In this document: positions 5,190 through 5,225 of the stretch, piece after piece
Layout: every line of letters starts with the position of its first letter
Numbering within the stretch: the first letter of the stretch is position 1
Assembly (NCBI GenBank): GCA_937983035.1
Contig: CALKAN010000131.1
Span: 1 to 5,225, forward strand
Direction of reading: 5' to 3'
Length of the DNA stretch: 5,225 bases
Source of the DNA: an uncultured Paenibacillaceae bacterium
GTDB lineage: Bacteria; Bacillota; Bacilli; Paenibacillales; CALAME01
Notes under the pieces: generated by a model
Database searches by the model: none
Seen by the model: the letters and a program-made list of their open reading frames with translations, nothing else
What the model was told of the DNA's origin: nothing
Made by a program: the position numbers and the translations under genes

Positions 5190-5221
5190 TTTTAACGAAT
5201 GTTTGTGAGCAAAAGTTAAAA
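5190..5221. repeat. Inverted repeat upstream of the 207-residue protein gene
   Basis: TTTTAAC (5190-5196) and GTTAAAA (5215-5221) form perfect seven-base arms 18 bases apart, 35 bases upstream of the start codon at 5155. This spacing could suit a dimeric regulator in the promoter area. A poor -35/-10 pair (TTGCTC, then TACAGA, on the minus strand) lies across it, so I do not call a promoter. AT-rich composition lowers its weight. Confidence 0.25.
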
Positions 5222-5225
5222 TTTC

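Overview
The window looks like chromosome from a Gram-positive Bacillales bacterium (Bacillaceae or Paenibacillaceae type). The support is purine-rich Shine-Dalgarno sites close to GGAGG/GGTGAT, AT-rich promoters, a Lys/Leu-rich lipoprotein signal peptide, a site matching the Bacillus CcpA cre consensus base for base, and a protein resembling Bacillus YcdB/YcdC. No mobile element, CRISPR array, tRNA or rRNA was seen.

Layout from left to right. (1) 1-867, minus strand: an exported polysaccharide deacetylase of the NodB family, cut by the left edge, with an inferred GTG start and all visible catalytic motifs intact. (2) 868-1148: its upstream region, holding an extended -10 promoter candidate, a possible 37-residue peptide gene (943-1056) with a strong ribosome binding site, a TATAAT box, and the terminator of the next gene. 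(3) 1149-2426, minus: a 425-residue soluble protein with two related halves and a PepSY/YcdB-like C-terminus, function unknown. (4) 2427-3140: a divergent, AT-rich intergenic region of about 700 bases with overlapping dyads beside the left gene, a degenerate 30-base direct repeat and scattered TTTGAA motifs, a tiny peptide candidate, and the promoter and cre site of the right gene. (5) 3141-4502, plus: an ABC-type extracellular solute-binding lipoprotein. (6) 4532-5155, minus: a 207-residue signal-anchored hypothetical protein, convergent with the lipoprotein gene with a 29-base gap. (7) 5156-5225: its upstream region.

The genes do not form one operon: each has its own promoter-sized gap, and orientations are minus, minus, plus, minus. 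The common theme is the envelope, with three of the four main products exported or membrane-anchored. The binding protein is an orphan within this window, with no permease or ATPase beside it, and is probably under carbon catabolite repression.

The most notable observation is at the start of the lipoprotein gene. The ATG served by the AAAGGAGG site (3129) is followed at its third codon by an in-frame TAG, and the intact reading frame resumes four codons after that first ATG, at 3141. The missing codons would have carried the positive charge of the signal peptide. Either this is a recent nonsense mutation or sequencing error (MK-stop where MKK or MKQ is expected), or translation restarts at 3141. 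I found no convincing new multi-gene system. The other findings are candidate small proteins and regulatory structures.
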